Positions 37,980 through 46,515 of a stretch of 64,000 nt of DNA are shown piece after piece. Within the stretch, counting starts at the first letter, position 1; each line of letters opens with the position of its first letter. Source of the stretch: Actinomycetota bacterium. Its GTDB lineage: Bacteria > Actinomycetota > Nitriliruptoria > Nitriliruptorales > Nitriliruptoraceae. Location of the stretch: NCBI GenBank assembly GCA_019347575.1, contig JAHWKY010000010.1:1-64000 (forward strand), written 5' to 3'. Under the pieces are notes generated by a model. The model was not told the DNA's origin and searched no databases. It saw nothing but the letters and a program-made list of their open reading frames with translations. Position numbers and translations under genes: made by a program.

Positions 37980-38132
37980 CAGGAGTGCTCCCTGGGATCC
38001 GCGGCGACCCGGCTCGCAGCGTCCGGGAACGCGACCCTAGCAGCGGCGTCTCCCCGTTCCTCCGTCCCGCACAGCCGCGCACACCGCCGGAGCGGGTGCT
38101 TGGATGCGCCCCGAGCGAGCGAGGATCAGACG

Positions 38133-39389
38133 GTGGAGCTGCGCGATGATCTGTCGCCCTTCGAGGCGGTCAACTACTTCTTCCTCAAGGCCGCCGACAT
38201 CGACGACCTCAGCGACGCGGCGATCGCGGTGCTGTCCGGCACCTACCGCGAGCTGCGGGTCCAGGTGCCCGTCCGCCGCGACGACGGCGGCCTCGACGTC
38301 TATATCGGCTACCGCGTGCAGCACAACGGGGCGCGAGGCCCCTACAAGGGGGGCATCCGCTACCACCCCGCGGCCGATCTCGACGAGGTCCGCGCGCTCG
38401 CGTCGCTGATGACGTGGAAGACCGCGCTCGTGAACATCCCGTTCGGAGGCGCCAAGGGCGGCATCCAGGTCGACCCCTCCGACATGTCGAAGGCGGAGCT
38501 GGAGCGGATGTCGCGGCGCTACTTCGGCCAGATCGGCCACATCATCGGCCCCAACCGCGACATCCCCGCCCCGGACATGAACACCAACGCCCAGATCATG
38601 TCGTGGTTCATGGACGAGTACGGGAGCCGTCACGGGCACACCACCCAGATCGTCACCGGCAAGCCGATCGCGCTGGGGGGCTCGTTGGGGCGCGAGGCCG
38701 CGACAGGGCGGGGGTGCGTCGATGTGATGAACGAGGCGTGTCGCGACGCCGGCCTGCCGCCACCGGAGGAGCTGTCGGTCGTGATCCAGGGCTTCGGCAA
38801 CGTCGGATCGTGGGCTGCCCGCATCGCCGCCGAGCAGGGCTACAAGGTGATCGCGGTGTCGGACGTCAAGGGCGGCATCGTCGACGAGCGCGGCTTGGAC
38901 CTGCCCGCGCTCCTCGAGTACGTCGACGAGTCCGGCACCGTCGTGGACTTCCCGGGCTCCGAGACCATCACCAACGATCAGCTACTGGCGCTGAAGTGCG
39001 ACGTGCTGATGCCGGCCGCGCTCGGAGAGGTCATCACGCACCGCAACGTCGACCAGATCGACACGCGGATCGTCATCGAGGCAGCCAACCACCCGGTGAC
39101 CCCCGTCGCCGACGCGGCGCTGTTCGAGCGGGGTGTGGTGGTCGTCCCCGACATCCTCGCGAACGCGGGCGGGGTGACGGTCAGCTACTTCGAGTGGGTC
39201 CAGAACAACCAGGAGATCGCCTGGGACGAGGCGGATGTGAACTCGCGCCTCGCCGCGCGCTTGCAGACGGCCTACAGCCAGTGCCGCGGGTTCCAGGGCG
39301 ACAACGGCGACATCTCGCTGCGCGAGGCGGCGTTCGCGCTCGCGGTCAAGCGCGTCGTCGAGGCCGCCACCCTCCGCGGCTACCTGTAG
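38133..39389 (+). CDS. gdhA: Glutamate dehydrogenase (Glu/Leu/Phe/Val dehydrogenase family)
   Basis: 418 residues from GTG 38133, preceded by GAGG; a TTG at 38100 would add 11 residues of no conserved character. The catalytic segment [11 protein letters not shown] near 103 carries the Lys, with [11 protein letters not shown] near 70. [20 protein letters not shown] near 217 is the NAD(P)-binding turn. EAANHPVTP near 315 and [17 protein letters not shown] are family signatures. It interconverts glutamate and 2-oxoglutarate plus ammonia. The length fits hexameric catabolic-type enzymes; coenzyme preference is not assigned. Its end overlaps the convergent trpS by 10 bases. Confidence 0.93.
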   Translation: MELRDDLSPFEAVNYFFLKAADIDDLSDAAIAVLSGTYRELRVQVPVRRDDGGLDVYIGYRVQHNGARGPYKGGIRYHPAADLDEVRALASLMTWKTALVNIPFGGAKGGIQVDPSDMSKAELERMSRRYFGQIGHIIGPNRDIPAPDMNTNAQIMSWFMDEYGSRHGHTTQIVTGKPIALGGSLGREAATGRGCVDVMNEACRDAGLPPPEELSVVIQGFGNVGSWAARIAAEQGYKVIAVSDVKGGIVDERGLDLPALLEYVDESGTVVDFPGSETITNDQLLALKCDVLMPAALGEVITHRNVDQIDTRIVIEAANHPVTPVADAALFERGVVVVPDILANAGGVTVSYFEWVQNNQEIAWDEADVNSRLAARLQTAYSQCRGFQGDNGDISLREAAFALAVKRVVEAATLRGYL

Positions 39390-40375
39390 CCGGGGAGGAA
39401 GCCGACGGCGTCCTTGGCCCTGGCGAGCGTGACCGAGGCGACCGCGGCCGCCTTGTCGGCACCCTTGGCGAGCAACTCCGACACCGCCCCGGGGTCGGCC
39501 GCGAGCTCGTGGTAGCGCTCCTGGACCGGCCGGACGAACTCGACGACGGCCTCGGCGACATCGGCCTTGAACGTGCCGTACATCTGGCCGGCGTAGCGAG
39601 CCTCGATGGTGTCGATCTCGTCACCGGTCACGGCGGCGAGCAACTCGATCAGGTTGGTGATCCCGGCCTTGGTCTCGCGGTCGGCCGCGACCTCGGTCCC
39701 GCTGTCGGTGACGGCCGACTTGATCTTCTTGGCGATGCGGTCGGGGTCGTCGAGGAGCAGCACCGTGCCCTTCGGTGAGTCGATCGACTTGCTCATCTTG
39801 CTGGTCGGCGACTGCAGGTCCATGACCCTCGCCGCGACGGGCGGGTGGGTCGCCTCCGGCAGGTTGAAGGTCTCGCCGAAGCGATGGTTGAAGCGCTGTG
39901 CGATGTCGCGGGTCAGTTCGACGTGCTGTCGCTGGTCCTCGCCGACCGGGACCTCATCGGCCTGGTAGAGCAGGATGTCGGCGGCCTGCAGGACGGGGTA
40001 GTCGAACAGGCCGACGCTGACGTGCTCGCCCTTGTCGGCGGACTTCTCCTTCCACTGCACCATGCGGTTTAGCTCACCCATCGAAGCCACGCAGTTCAGG
40101 ATCCAGGCCAGCTCGCTGTGCTCGTGGACGTGGCTCTGGACGAACAGGGTCGAGCGGTCGGGATCGATACCGGCGGCGAAGAGGGTGGTCGCGAGCTCCA
40201 AGGTGCGCTGCCGCAGCTCGGCCGGAACCTGCGGGAGCGTGATGGCGTGCAGGTCGACGATGCAGAAGTAGCCGTCGACCCGGTCCTGCTCATCGGCCCA
40301 ACGCCGGATCGCCCCGAGGTAGTTGCCGAGGTGCACCTCGCCAGATGGCTGGATGCCGGACAGCACACGGGTCAC
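39380..40375 (-). CDS. trpS: Tryptophanyl-tRNA synthetase
   Basis: 331 residues. The class I HIGH-type motif is PSGEVHLGNYLGA near 10, the KMSKS motif is SKMSKSIDSPKG near 195, and the tryptophan-site region around YPVLQAADILLYQADEVPVG is intact. The protein has the normal bacterial TrpRS length and charges tRNA-Trp. It starts ATG at 40375. It converges with gdhA, and the overlap of 10 bases leaves no room for a spacer terminator. No amino-acid-responsive leader was seen upstream, though the 87 bases to the divergent acetyltransferase gene are short. Confidence 0.95.
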   Translation of the reverse strand: MTRVLSGIQPSGEVHLGNYLGAIRRWADEQDRVDGYFCIVDLHAITLPQVPAELRQRTLELATTLFAAGIDPDRSTLFVQSHVHEHSELAWILNCVASMGELNRMVQWKEKSADKGEHVSVGLFDYPVLQAADILLYQADEVPVGEDQRQHVELTRDIAQRFNHRFGETFNLPEATHPPVAARVMDLQSPTSKMSKSIDSPKGTVLLLDDPDRIAKKIKSAVTDSGTEVAADRETKAGITNLIELLAAVTGDEIDTIEARYAGQMYGTFKADVAEAVVEFVRPVQERYHELAADPGAVSELLAKGADKAAAVASVTLARAKDAVGFLPGYR

Positions 40376-40462
40376 GACGCGTTCTCCTGCAGTAGGGACG
40401 TTCGGTGCGCCTGGCCGCCGAGGCTACCGTCGAGCGCCCCCGACACTTCACCGAGACGACCC

Positions 40463-41023
40463 GTGACGATCCCGCCCGTACCGGACCCCGGCGAGCTCAC
40501 CGACGGGGTGGTCGTCGTCCGTCGTTACCGCGACGACGACGTCGCCTCTGCCGTCGAGGCGATCCGCGACGCCGACATCGCACGCTGGACACGGGTCCCG
40601 CTGGAACCCTCCGAGGGATCGTTCCGCGACGAGTTCCTGGCACGCCACGACGACTGGTTCGAACAGGGCATCGAGGCGCCCCTGGCGGTCGTGGAGGTCA
40701 GGACCGGTGAGCTGGTCGGATCCAACGGGTTCGTGCAGTTCGGGTGGGACCGCGGCTTCGGCGAGATCGGCTACTGGGGCGCAGCTTCACACCGAGGCCG
40801 CGGGTACGTCGTACGGGCGTGCCGGCTGGTGGCGACGTGGGGCTTCGAGGTGCTCGGGTTGGTCCGCGTCGAGCTACGCATCCACCCCGACAACGCCCCG
40901 TCGCACCGCGTGGCCGCGGCGCTCGGGGCGACCCGCGAGGGCGTCCTGCGCAACGGGGCGCGTGACCGCTCCGGCGCCCCGTTCGACACCGTCGTCTACT
41001 CCCTCATCCCCTCTGACCTCTGA
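40463..41023 (+). CDS. GNAT-family N-acetyltransferase, RimJ/RimL-like
   Basis: 186 residues from GTG 40463. The pattern FGEIGYWGAASHRGRGYVV near 94 includes the acetyl-CoA-binding R-x-x-G-x-G/A type loop, followed by LVRVELRIHPDNAPSHRVAA and LGATREGVLRNG, all typical of RimJ/RimL-like enzymes that acetylate protein N termini or small molecules. The substrate cannot be told. It stands alone, diverging from trpS and converging with the membrane-protein gene at 41086, with a strong hairpin right after its stop. Confidence 0.82.
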   Translation: MTIPPVPDPGELTDGVVVVRRYRDDDVASAVEAIRDADIARWTRVPLEPSEGSFRDEFLARHDDWFEQGIEAPLAVVEVRTGELVGSNGFVQFGWDRGFGEIGYWGAASHRGRGYVVRACRLVATWGFEVLGLVRVELRIHPDNAPSHRVAAALGATREGVLRNGARDRSGAPFDTVVYSLIPSDL

Positions 41024-41025
41024 TC

Positions 41026-41063
41026 GATGTGGTTGACGCGGCATGCCGTGTCAACCACACATC
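41026..41063. terminator. Strong bidirectional hairpin between convergent genes
   Basis: The stem GTGGTTGAC (41029-41037) with GTCAACCAC (41050-41058) continues as a G-U wobble and CGGCA/TGCCG, so nearly the whole 30 bases pair. GAT/ATC outer bases extend it. It begins three bases after the acetyltransferase stop and precedes the leftward gene's end at 41086, fitting a shared terminator. Confidence 0.75.
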
Positions 41064-41085
41064 GCTGTGGCGGGTTGCGGGTTGG

Positions 41086-42900
41086 TCAGCGCCAGCGCGC
41101 GCGCCCCGCCCGGTAGTCGGTCGGGGCGAGGAAGGCGGCACCGACGACCTCGGCTCCTAGCCGCTGCAGGAATGGGATGCGTGCGTGGAGCAGCCGAGCC
41201 GGCGTGACGACCGTCGCATCGTCCTCGAAGCGGACCTGCGCGAGCTGACCGGCACGGTCGAGGATCGCGCGCCCCGTCCCCAGATCCGCCGTGGGTGGGA
41301 CGGCGTCGGCATCGGCGACGAGGTCCACCTCAACGGACCCCGCAGCGCCCCGCACGCTCCAGCGATCGGCGGTGCTGGCGAGCTCGAGCTCGACCCGGGA
41401 CAGCTCGAAGCCGGTCGTCCAGTGCACGCACGCGGCGGTGAGCGTCGACTCGGACCAGCCGCGTAGGAACGCGACGGCAGGCTCGCCGTCGCGGTCGAGG
41501 ATCGGGACGCGGAGGCTGACGATCGGGGTCGTCGGCAGACCGAGCGCGCGGGGGACGAAGGCGAACCGAGCCGCTCCGATGCGGGCTCCGATGACGACGA
41601 CGTGTGCCCGCCCATCGACCAGCTGGGGTCGCGTTCCCGGCGGGAGGAGCGGGGCCAACGCGCTCGGATCGAGCGCGAGGTCGATCGCGGCGACGTCGGT
41701 GGCGCGGGCGGTCATCGGGGCGGGGTGGACGGGCACCAGCGCACGGGCCGCCTGCCGCACCGACGCCTCGAGTGCCGGCTGCAGCCGCCGGGAGACGGCG
41801 AGCTGCCAGCCGAGGCCCAACGCGAAGAGCGTGAACGCCAGGACGCTCAGGGCGACGGTGGGCGCCACCGCGCTCGGGGCGAGTGGCAGCAGCACCGCGT
41901 TGACGAGCACGAGCCCGAACGCGATCCGGCCGATGACGCGCAGCAGCGGGTGCAACGCACGTCCCGCAGCTCCGACGAGTGCCACTCCGAGGACGCCGTA
42001 GAGCGTGTTCGCCACGGGCCCAGACAGTGCCAGCGCGAGCCGCTCCAGGCTCACGAACAGCATCTCGCTCGCCGGGGCGGTGATGGGGGCGGCTGCCGGG
42101 AGGGCGGCCGCGAACAGCGCGGTGGCCAGGAGGTCAGCCGCGATGGCGACCGCGGCGACGGTGACCGCGAGGGTGCGCCACGCTGGTCCGGCACGCTCGA
42201 TGAGCAGGACGAGGACGGCGAGCAGACCGAGGCTGGCCAACCCCCACAGCGCCCAACCCACGGTCCAGGATGCCCCGGCGTCGACGATCGCCGCGCCCCG
42301 TTCGGCGACGGACCCACCACCGGGTGCCCCGGCAGCCAGCGTGAGTCCGCCTACGGTGGCGGCGACGACGGTGACGAGTGCCGCCAACCAGGCGATGTGC
42401 GCGGGCCAGCCGGCGTAGCGCACGAGTCGGCCGAAGGCCGTGGCCGCGTCCGGGTGCCGCACCGACGCCCACCCCACCAGGCCCAGGACACCCCCAGCGA
42501 CCGCCGCTGACGGCAGCACCCACACGAGCTCGTCGAGCAGCAGCTCGGGGATGCCACGGCCGACGTTCACGTGGATGGGCGCCAGGACGTCCGGGAAGAG
42601 GCTGACACCCATGAAGGCGATGATCGTCGCGATAAGGCCGGTGACCGCCCCGGAGGTGACGGGGCGGAGGCGTCGGCCGCGCGCCACGGCGCCGGAGGCG
42701 GTGCGCCGCGCCAGCGGAAGCAGCGCCGGACCGACGGTCGCGGTCGCGATGCCACCGAGTGCCGCGACGAGACCGACCCCACTCCAGCGCAGGTCGGTGG
42801 CATCGGGGGCCGCGGCAGCCCCCACGAGGAGCGCCAGACACATCCCGACCGTTCCAGCCGCGAGCCACCACAAGCTCGAACGGACGCGAGTTCCGGTCAC
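41086..42900 (-). CDS. Large membrane protein with C-terminal soluble DUF2071/acetoacetate-decarboxylase-like region
   Basis: 604 residues. About residues 1-375 hold ten or so membrane helices with Ala/Gly/Val-rich sequence and no transporter motif I recognise. Residues about 395-600 are soluble: LLPPGTRPQLVDGRAHVVV, then RALGLPTTPIVSLRVPILD and FLRGWSESTLTAACVHW. The order of these blocks recalls DUF2071/YqjF-like and acetoacetate-decarboxylase-fold proteins, but the likeness is moderate. A fusion of this kind to a membrane domain is unusual. GTG or ATG choice gives start 42900. It lies 22 bases downstream of nothing known (mdh ends at 42923 and is also leftward), so mdh may be cotranscribed ahead of it. 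Confidence 0.55.
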   Translation of the reverse strand: MTGTRVRSSLWWLAAGTVGMCLALLVGAAAAPDATDLRWSGVGLVAALGGIATATVGPALLPLARRTASGAVARGRRLRPVTSGAVTGLIATIIAFMGVSLFPDVLAPIHVNVGRGIPELLLDELVWVLPSAAVAGGVLGLVGWASVRHPDAATAFGRLVRYAGWPAHIAWLAALVTVVAATVGGLTLAAGAPGGGSVAERGAAIVDAGASWTVGWALWGLASLGLLAVLVLLIERAGPAWRTLAVTVAAVAIAADLLATALFAAALPAAAPITAPASEMLFVSLERLALALSGPVANTLYGVLGVALVGAAGRALHPLLRVIGRIAFGLVLVNAVLLPLAPSAVAPTVALSVLAFTLFALGLGWQLAVSRRLQPALEASVRQAARALVPVHPAPMTARATDVAAIDLALDPSALAPLLPPGTRPQLVDGRAHVVVIGARIGAARFAFVPRALGLPTTPIVSLRVPILDRDGEPAVAFLRGWSESTLTAACVHWTTGFELSRVELELASTADRWSVRGAAGSVEVDLVADADAVPPTADLGTGRAILDRAGQLAQVRFEDDATVVTPARLLHARIPFLQRLGAEVVGAAFLAPTDYRAGRARWR

Positions 42901-42922
42901 GACGCCTCCGTGGTGATCCAGG

Positions 42923-43912
42923 TCAGTCGAGCAGGTCGGCGATGACCTCGCGTTCCTCGATCAGCTCCTGCGCGCTCGTGTCGATCATGCCGCGCGCGTA
43001 GTCGCTGAGCTCGAGGTCTGCGACGATCCGGTGGTTCCCGGCCCCGTCGGTGCGGACCGGGAAGCTGCTGATGATGCCCTCGGGGACACCGTACGAGCCG
43101 TCGCTGGGGACCGCCATCGAGACCCAACCGTCCTCGGGCGTCGGCTTCACCCCGAGCCAGTCGTGGACGTGGTCGATAAGCGCGTTGGCGGCCGAAGCCG
43201 CGGACGACTGACCGCGGGCATCGATGATCGCCTTCCCTCGTTGTTGCACGATCGTGAGGAACTCCCCCTCGAGCCAGTCGCGGTCGACCACATCGGCGGC
43301 GGGCTTGCCTCCGATGAGGGCGTGTTCGAAGTCGGGGAACATCGTCGGGCTGTGGTTGCCCCAGATCGCGAGCCTGGTCACGTCCGTGACGGGCACGCCC
43401 GCCCGGGTGGCGAGCTGGCTCTTCGCCCGGTTCTCGTCGAGCCGGGTCATGGCCGTGAAGCGCTCGTGAGGCACGCCCGAGGCGTTGGCCATCGCGATCA
43501 GCGCGTTGGTGTTGGCCGGATTGCCGACGACCACGATGCGCACGTCATCTGCGGCGACCTCACCGATAGCGGCACCCTGTCCGGTGAAGATCGGGCCGTT
43601 CTCCTTGATGAGGTCCGCGCGTTCCTGGCCGGGTCCGCGTGGCTTCGCGCCGACGAGGCACGCGATGTTCGCGTCCCGGAACCCGACCTTGGGGTCGTCG
43701 GTCAGCACCATGTCCGCGAGCAACGGGAAGGCGCAGTCCTCGAGTTCCATCGCCACACCGCGGAGGGCGTCCATCGCGGGAGGGATCTCGAGCAACTGCA
43801 GGATCACCGGGGTGTCGGGCCCGAGCATGGCTCCCGACGCGATGCGAGGCAGCAGCGCGTACCCGATCTGTCCGGCAGGTCCGGTCACGGCGATGCGCAC
43901 GGGGTTCGCCAT
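42923..43912 (-). CDS. mdh: Malate dehydrogenase
   Basis: 329 residues from ATG 43912, with GGAG upstream; the longer frame to 44083 is Arg-rich leader of no similarity. [20 protein letters not shown] near 5 binds [18 protein letters not shown] near 92 carries the substrate arginine loop; [14 protein letters not shown] near 128, [13 protein letters not shown] near 157 and [14 protein letters not shown] near 183 with the catalytic His complete the site. It is the long cytosolic-type MDH (GPAGQIGY) common in actinobacteria and converts malate and oxaloacetate. A 472-bp structured gap lies upstream. Confidence 0.95.
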   Translation of the reverse strand: MANPVRIAVTGPAGQIGYALLPRIASGAMLGPDTPVILQLLEIPPAMDALRGVAMELEDCAFPLLADMVLTDDPKVGFRDANIACLVGAKPRGPGQERADLIKENGPIFTGQGAAIGEVAADDVRIVVVGNPANTNALIAMANASGVPHERFTAMTRLDENRAKSQLATRAGVPVTDVTRLAIWGNHSPTMFPDFEHALIGGKPAADVVDRDWLEGEFLTIVQQRGKAIIDARGQSSAASAANALIDHVHDWLGVKPTPEDGWVSMAVPSDGSYGVPEGIISSFPVRTDGAGNHRIVADLELSDYARGMIDTSAQELIEEREVIADLLD

Positions 43913-44384
43913 CAGCAGGCTCCAGCGCGAGGTCGAGGACGGCACGACCGAGCGTACCTTTGGCGACGCCGCATCCGCGTCGTCGATCCACGCGATCGCG
44001 GTCCACCCGCGGCCGAGAGCGCGGTCTCGGCCGCTGCGTCGCAGGGGGTCAGTGGCGTTCTCTCCCATCTGGCGACGCCGCATCCGGGGCGTCGCAGAAG
44101 GAAAGGAAGGAGCCGGCGGCCCGGGAGATGCGAGAGGGTGCTCGGCCGCACGGAGTGCGGTCCCGGGCCGCCGGCCGAGCTGCCCCGACTCCGGGGGATC
44201 GGGCTGCGGTAGCCGTGGGGGGCGTTCCGCGGGGCAGCTCTGCCGTCGCTGGTGGGGGGATCAGCGAGCAGCGTGGTCCAGGCAACCCCTGATGTCGCGG
44301 ATGCGCAAGACGCCCGACCTGGCCGTTTGGCAGGGCGTCACCACCGGCGAAGGTCCCGAACCGGCGCTCGTGCGGTCCCGCGGC
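43913..44384. other. 472-bp gene-free region with four consecutive strong hairpins
   Basis: No coding region is credible here. Perfect or near-perfect stems occur at 44009-44034 (10 bp), 44072-44096 (8 bp), 44112-44175 (15 bp, with an inner CCGCAC/GTGCGG hairpin) and 44177-44240 (10 bp GAGCTGCCCC/GGGGCAGCTC). It separates mdh (start 43912, leftward) from the leftward lipoprotein gene whose stop is at 44385. On the minus strand it could be an mdh leader RNA, a 3' region of the lipoprotein mRNA, or a separate small RNA. No known riboswitch, RNase P, tmRNA or SRP RNA signature was recognised. Confidence 0.55.
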
Positions 44385-44864
44385 TCACGCGGCGCCGTCC
44401 ACGATCTGACGATCACCGAGTTCGCGGTCGAGCTCGACCTGGACCGCCTTGTACTCCGCCAGGGCGATGCAGGCGGTCTCCGGGCCGGCCTTCGACCCGA
44501 TGAAGAGCGTGATGACCACCTGGTCCGCACCTTCCTCGACCTCGACCCGGTCGAGGACCGAACACGGCTCGACGCCTGCGTAGTAGAAGACCGTCGCGCT
44601 GCGATCAGAGACCTCGACGTGGTCGTAGGTACTGGGCCGAGCGTCGGTCGTGCCACCCTCGGGCTTCACCAGGCGCGCGGCCATGCCGTTGGTGTCGGTC
44701 ACGGTCTCGCCGTTCCCCGTCGGCGGTGCATCGCGGTCCGTGGGCGCTGGCACCGCGGTCGGGGCGGGGGTGGGCTCATCGACGACATCGTTGGCGACGT
44801 CGCCTCCACACGAGGCCAACGCGATGGCGGCAACGGCGAGCACGGCAGCGAGCTTGCGGGTCAC
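44385..44864 (-). CDS. Small lipoprotein of unknown function
   Basis: 159 residues. A signal peptide ends in IALASCGGD, with Cys19 the probable lipidated residue. A Pro/Ala/Thr-rich linker (about 28-55) leads to a compact domain (about 60-155) with YDHVEVSDRSATVFYYAGVE, two Cys (about 101 and 131) that could pair, and QVVITLFIGSKAG. No family is recognised. It is probably attached to the outer face of the membrane. It lies between folD (upstream) and the structured gap. Confidence 0.7.
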   Translation of the reverse strand: MTRKLAAVLAVAAIALASCGGDVANDVVDEPTPAPTAVPAPTDRDAPPTGNGETVTDTNGMAARLVKPEGGTTDARPSTYDHVEVSDRSATVFYYAGVEPCSVLDRVEVEEGADQVVITLFIGSKAGPETACIALAEYKAVQVELDRELGDRQIVDGAA

Positions 44865-44927
44865 GGTTGGTTCCTCGGTCGGTTGCGGCTCGAGGTCTGA
44901 CGCCGGCGCGCCCCGGTCGGTTCCAGC

Positions 44928-45800
44928 TCAGAGCCGCGGCAGGCCGTGGCGGACCCGTGCGGCCTCGAGGGCGTTCTGCAGCAGCATGGTCACGGTCATG
45001 GGTCCCACTCCGCCCGGTACCGGCGTGATGGCGCCGGCGACCTCCTTCGTGGACTCGAAGTCGACGTCGCCGACCAGCTTGCCGTCCTCGTCCCGGTTGG
45101 TGCCCACGTCGATCACTACCGACCCCGGCCGGACCATGTCCGCGGTGACCAGGCCACGGCGCCCCGCCGCGACCACGAGGACGTCGGCACGTCGGCACAC
45201 CGCGGCGAGGTCGCGGGTCCGCGAGTGAGCCACGGTGACCGTGGCGTCGATCCCCTTCAGGCTGAGGAGGTTGCTGAGCGGCCGACCGACGAGGTTGGAT
45301 CGTCCGACGATGACGACCTCGGCACCCGAGACGTCGATATCGTGGGCCTCGAGGATCTCGAGGACCCCGTAGGGCGTCGCGGCTCGGAACGTGGGGTCGC
45401 CCACCGCGAGGCGACCTGCGGTGTAGGGGTTGAGCGCGTCGACGTCCTTCGAGGGCGCGATCAGCTCCTGGACAGGCTGGGGATCGAGACCCTCGGGGAG
45501 CGGGAGCTGCACGAGGATCCCGTCGATGGTGTCATCCTCGTTGAGGTCGCGGATGAGCGCCTCGAGGTGATCCTGGCCGGTGTCGGCGGGGAGCTTGTGC
45601 TGGCGCGAGTACATCCCCGCCGCCTCGCACGCCTTGTGCTTCATGTTGACGTAGACCTCGGACGCCGGGTCCTCGCCGACGAGCACCGCCGCCAGTCCGG
45701 GGATGATCCCGTGCTCGGACCGGAGCTTGGCGACGTCCTCGGCGATGCGCCCCCGCACCTGCTGCGCGAGCGCTTTGCCGTCCAGGATGCGTGCGGTCAC
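44928..45800 (-). CDS. folD: Bifunctional methylenetetrahydrofolate dehydrogenase/cyclohydrolase
   Basis: 290 residues from GTG 45800, preceded by GAGGGAG. SEVYVNMKHKACEAAGM near 47 has the Tyr and Lys of the active site, GILVQLPLPEGLD near 95 and PSKDVDALNPYTAGRLAVG near 117 are the FolD signatures, VVIVGRSNLVGRPLSNLLS near 162 binds NADP, and TPVPGGVGPMTVTMLLQNAL near 262 closes the fold. It converts 5,10-methylene-THF to 10-formyl-THF, the donor used by PurN and PurH encoded a few kb away. The frame upstream of 45800 is not conserved. Confidence 0.95.
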   Translation of the reverse strand: MTARILDGKALAQQVRGRIAEDVAKLRSEHGIIPGLAAVLVGEDPASEVYVNMKHKACEAAGMYSRQHKLPADTGQDHLEALIRDLNEDDTIDGILVQLPLPEGLDPQPVQELIAPSKDVDALNPYTAGRLAVGDPTFRAATPYGVLEILEAHDIDVSGAEVVIVGRSNLVGRPLSNLLSLKGIDATVTVAHSRTRDLAAVCRRADVLVVAAGRRGLVTADMVRPGSVVIDVGTNRDEDGKLVGDVDFESTKEVAGAITPVPGGVGPMTVTMLLQNALEAARVRHGLPRL

Positions 45801-45854
45801 TCGACTCCCTCGCTCGTCGGCGGCTCGGTTCAGCTTAGGTTGTGCACCCGACCC

Positions 45855-45924
45855 GTCCTCAAGTAGCCCGGAGGGCGGTAGGACAACCTGACCCGTCCTC
45901 AAGTAGCCCGGAGGGCGGTAGGAC
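45855..45924. repeat. Stem-loop repeat, type B, tandem pair
   Basis: Two identical 30-bp copies at 45855-45884 and 45895-45924, 40 bp apart. Arms GTCCT/AGGAC and an inner GCCC-GGA-GGGC stem replace GTGCT/AGCAC and GC-GAA-GC of type A, keeping pairing while changing sequence, and share the CAAGTAGC core. The pair lies between the divergent folD and HIT genes. Confidence 0.88.
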
Positions 45925-45959
45925 AACCCGGACCGTCCGAGCGTGCCGGAGGTGGCTGC

Positions 45960-46370
45960 GTGCCGTGTGTGTTCTGCGACATCGTCGCGGGCGAGTCCCC
46001 CGCCCACGTCGTCCTCGACGACGACACGACCGTGGCGTTCCTCGACATCCGCCCGCTGTTCCACGGCCACACGCTGGTGGTGCCGCGCGAGCACGTGGTG
46101 ACGCTGCCCGAGCTCGACGGAAACCTCGTGGGCCCCTTCTTCGAGCGTGTCCAGCGACTGTCGATCGCGGTGAAGGAGGGCTGCGGGGCGCAGGGCACGC
46201 TCATCGCGATCAACAACACGGTCAGCCAGTCGGTGGCGCACCTCCACGCGCACGTGGTCCCACGCACGAAGGGCGACGGGCTCCGCGGGTTCTTCTGGCC
46301 GCGTCACCCCTACGACGGCCCCGAGCACGCCGAGGAGGTCGCGGGGCGCATCCGTGCCGCCCTCCCCTGA
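45960..46370 (+). CDS. HIT-family nucleotide-binding hydrolase
   Basis: 136 residues. The family motif is VAHLHAHVVPR near 94 (His-x-His-x-His type, with the nucleophilic His). It begins VPCVFCDIVAGESPAHVV with two Cys in CxxC spacing, which in many HIT proteins with HxxxH elsewhere bind zinc. HGHTLVVPREHVVTLPEL near 38 is also typical. Such proteins hydrolyse or transfer nucleoside phosphates (Hint or Ap4A-type). The natural substrate is unknown. It starts at GTG 45960, diverges from folD and is followed by a 10-bp stem hairpin. Confidence 0.9.
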   Translation: MPCVFCDIVAGESPAHVVLDDDTTVAFLDIRPLFHGHTLVVPREHVVTLPELDGNLVGPFFERVQRLSIAVKEGCGAQGTLIAINNTVSQSVAHLHAHVVPRTKGDGLRGFFWPRHPYDGPEHAEEVAGRIRAALP

Positions 46371-46380
46371 CCCCGATCCC

Positions 46381-46406
46381 GGTAACCACCGGATGCGGTG
46401 GTTACC
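46381..46406 (+). terminator. Rho-independent-like hairpin after the HIT gene
   Basis: Perfect 10-bp stem GGTAACCACC/GGTGGTTACC with a 6-base loop, 10 bases after the stop at 46370. A related element with the same CCACCGGATRCGGTGG core follows at 46451-46474. Confidence 0.75.
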
Positions 46407-46450
46407 GCGCACGAGCGCGCCGCGTCAGGCCTTCGAGCCTCTGGAACCCG

Positions 46451-46474
46451 CGGTGGTTCCACCGGATACGGTGG
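46451..46474 (+). promoter_or_regulatory. Three-arm sequence able to form two alternative hairpins
   Basis: CGGTGG (46451-46456), CCACCG (46459-46464) and CGGTGG (46469-46474) allow the middle arm to pair with either side. The core copies that of the 46381 hairpin. It lies just before the decayed gene and might be a leftover duplicate or a switch; no function is established. Confidence 0.4.
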
Positions 46475-46515
46475 TTGTTGTCCGCGCCGAGAGGGCGGGG
46501 GCGTGAGAACGGGGG

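Noticed and set aside
38100-38132. TTG at 38100 as start of glutamate dehydrogenase
   Set aside because: GTG 38133 has a better ribosome-binding site and family-like N terminus.
44009-44240. RNase P RNA, tmRNA, SRP RNA or a known riboswitch
   Set aside because: None of the conserved sequences of these RNAs was found in either orientation; only the secondary structure is striking.
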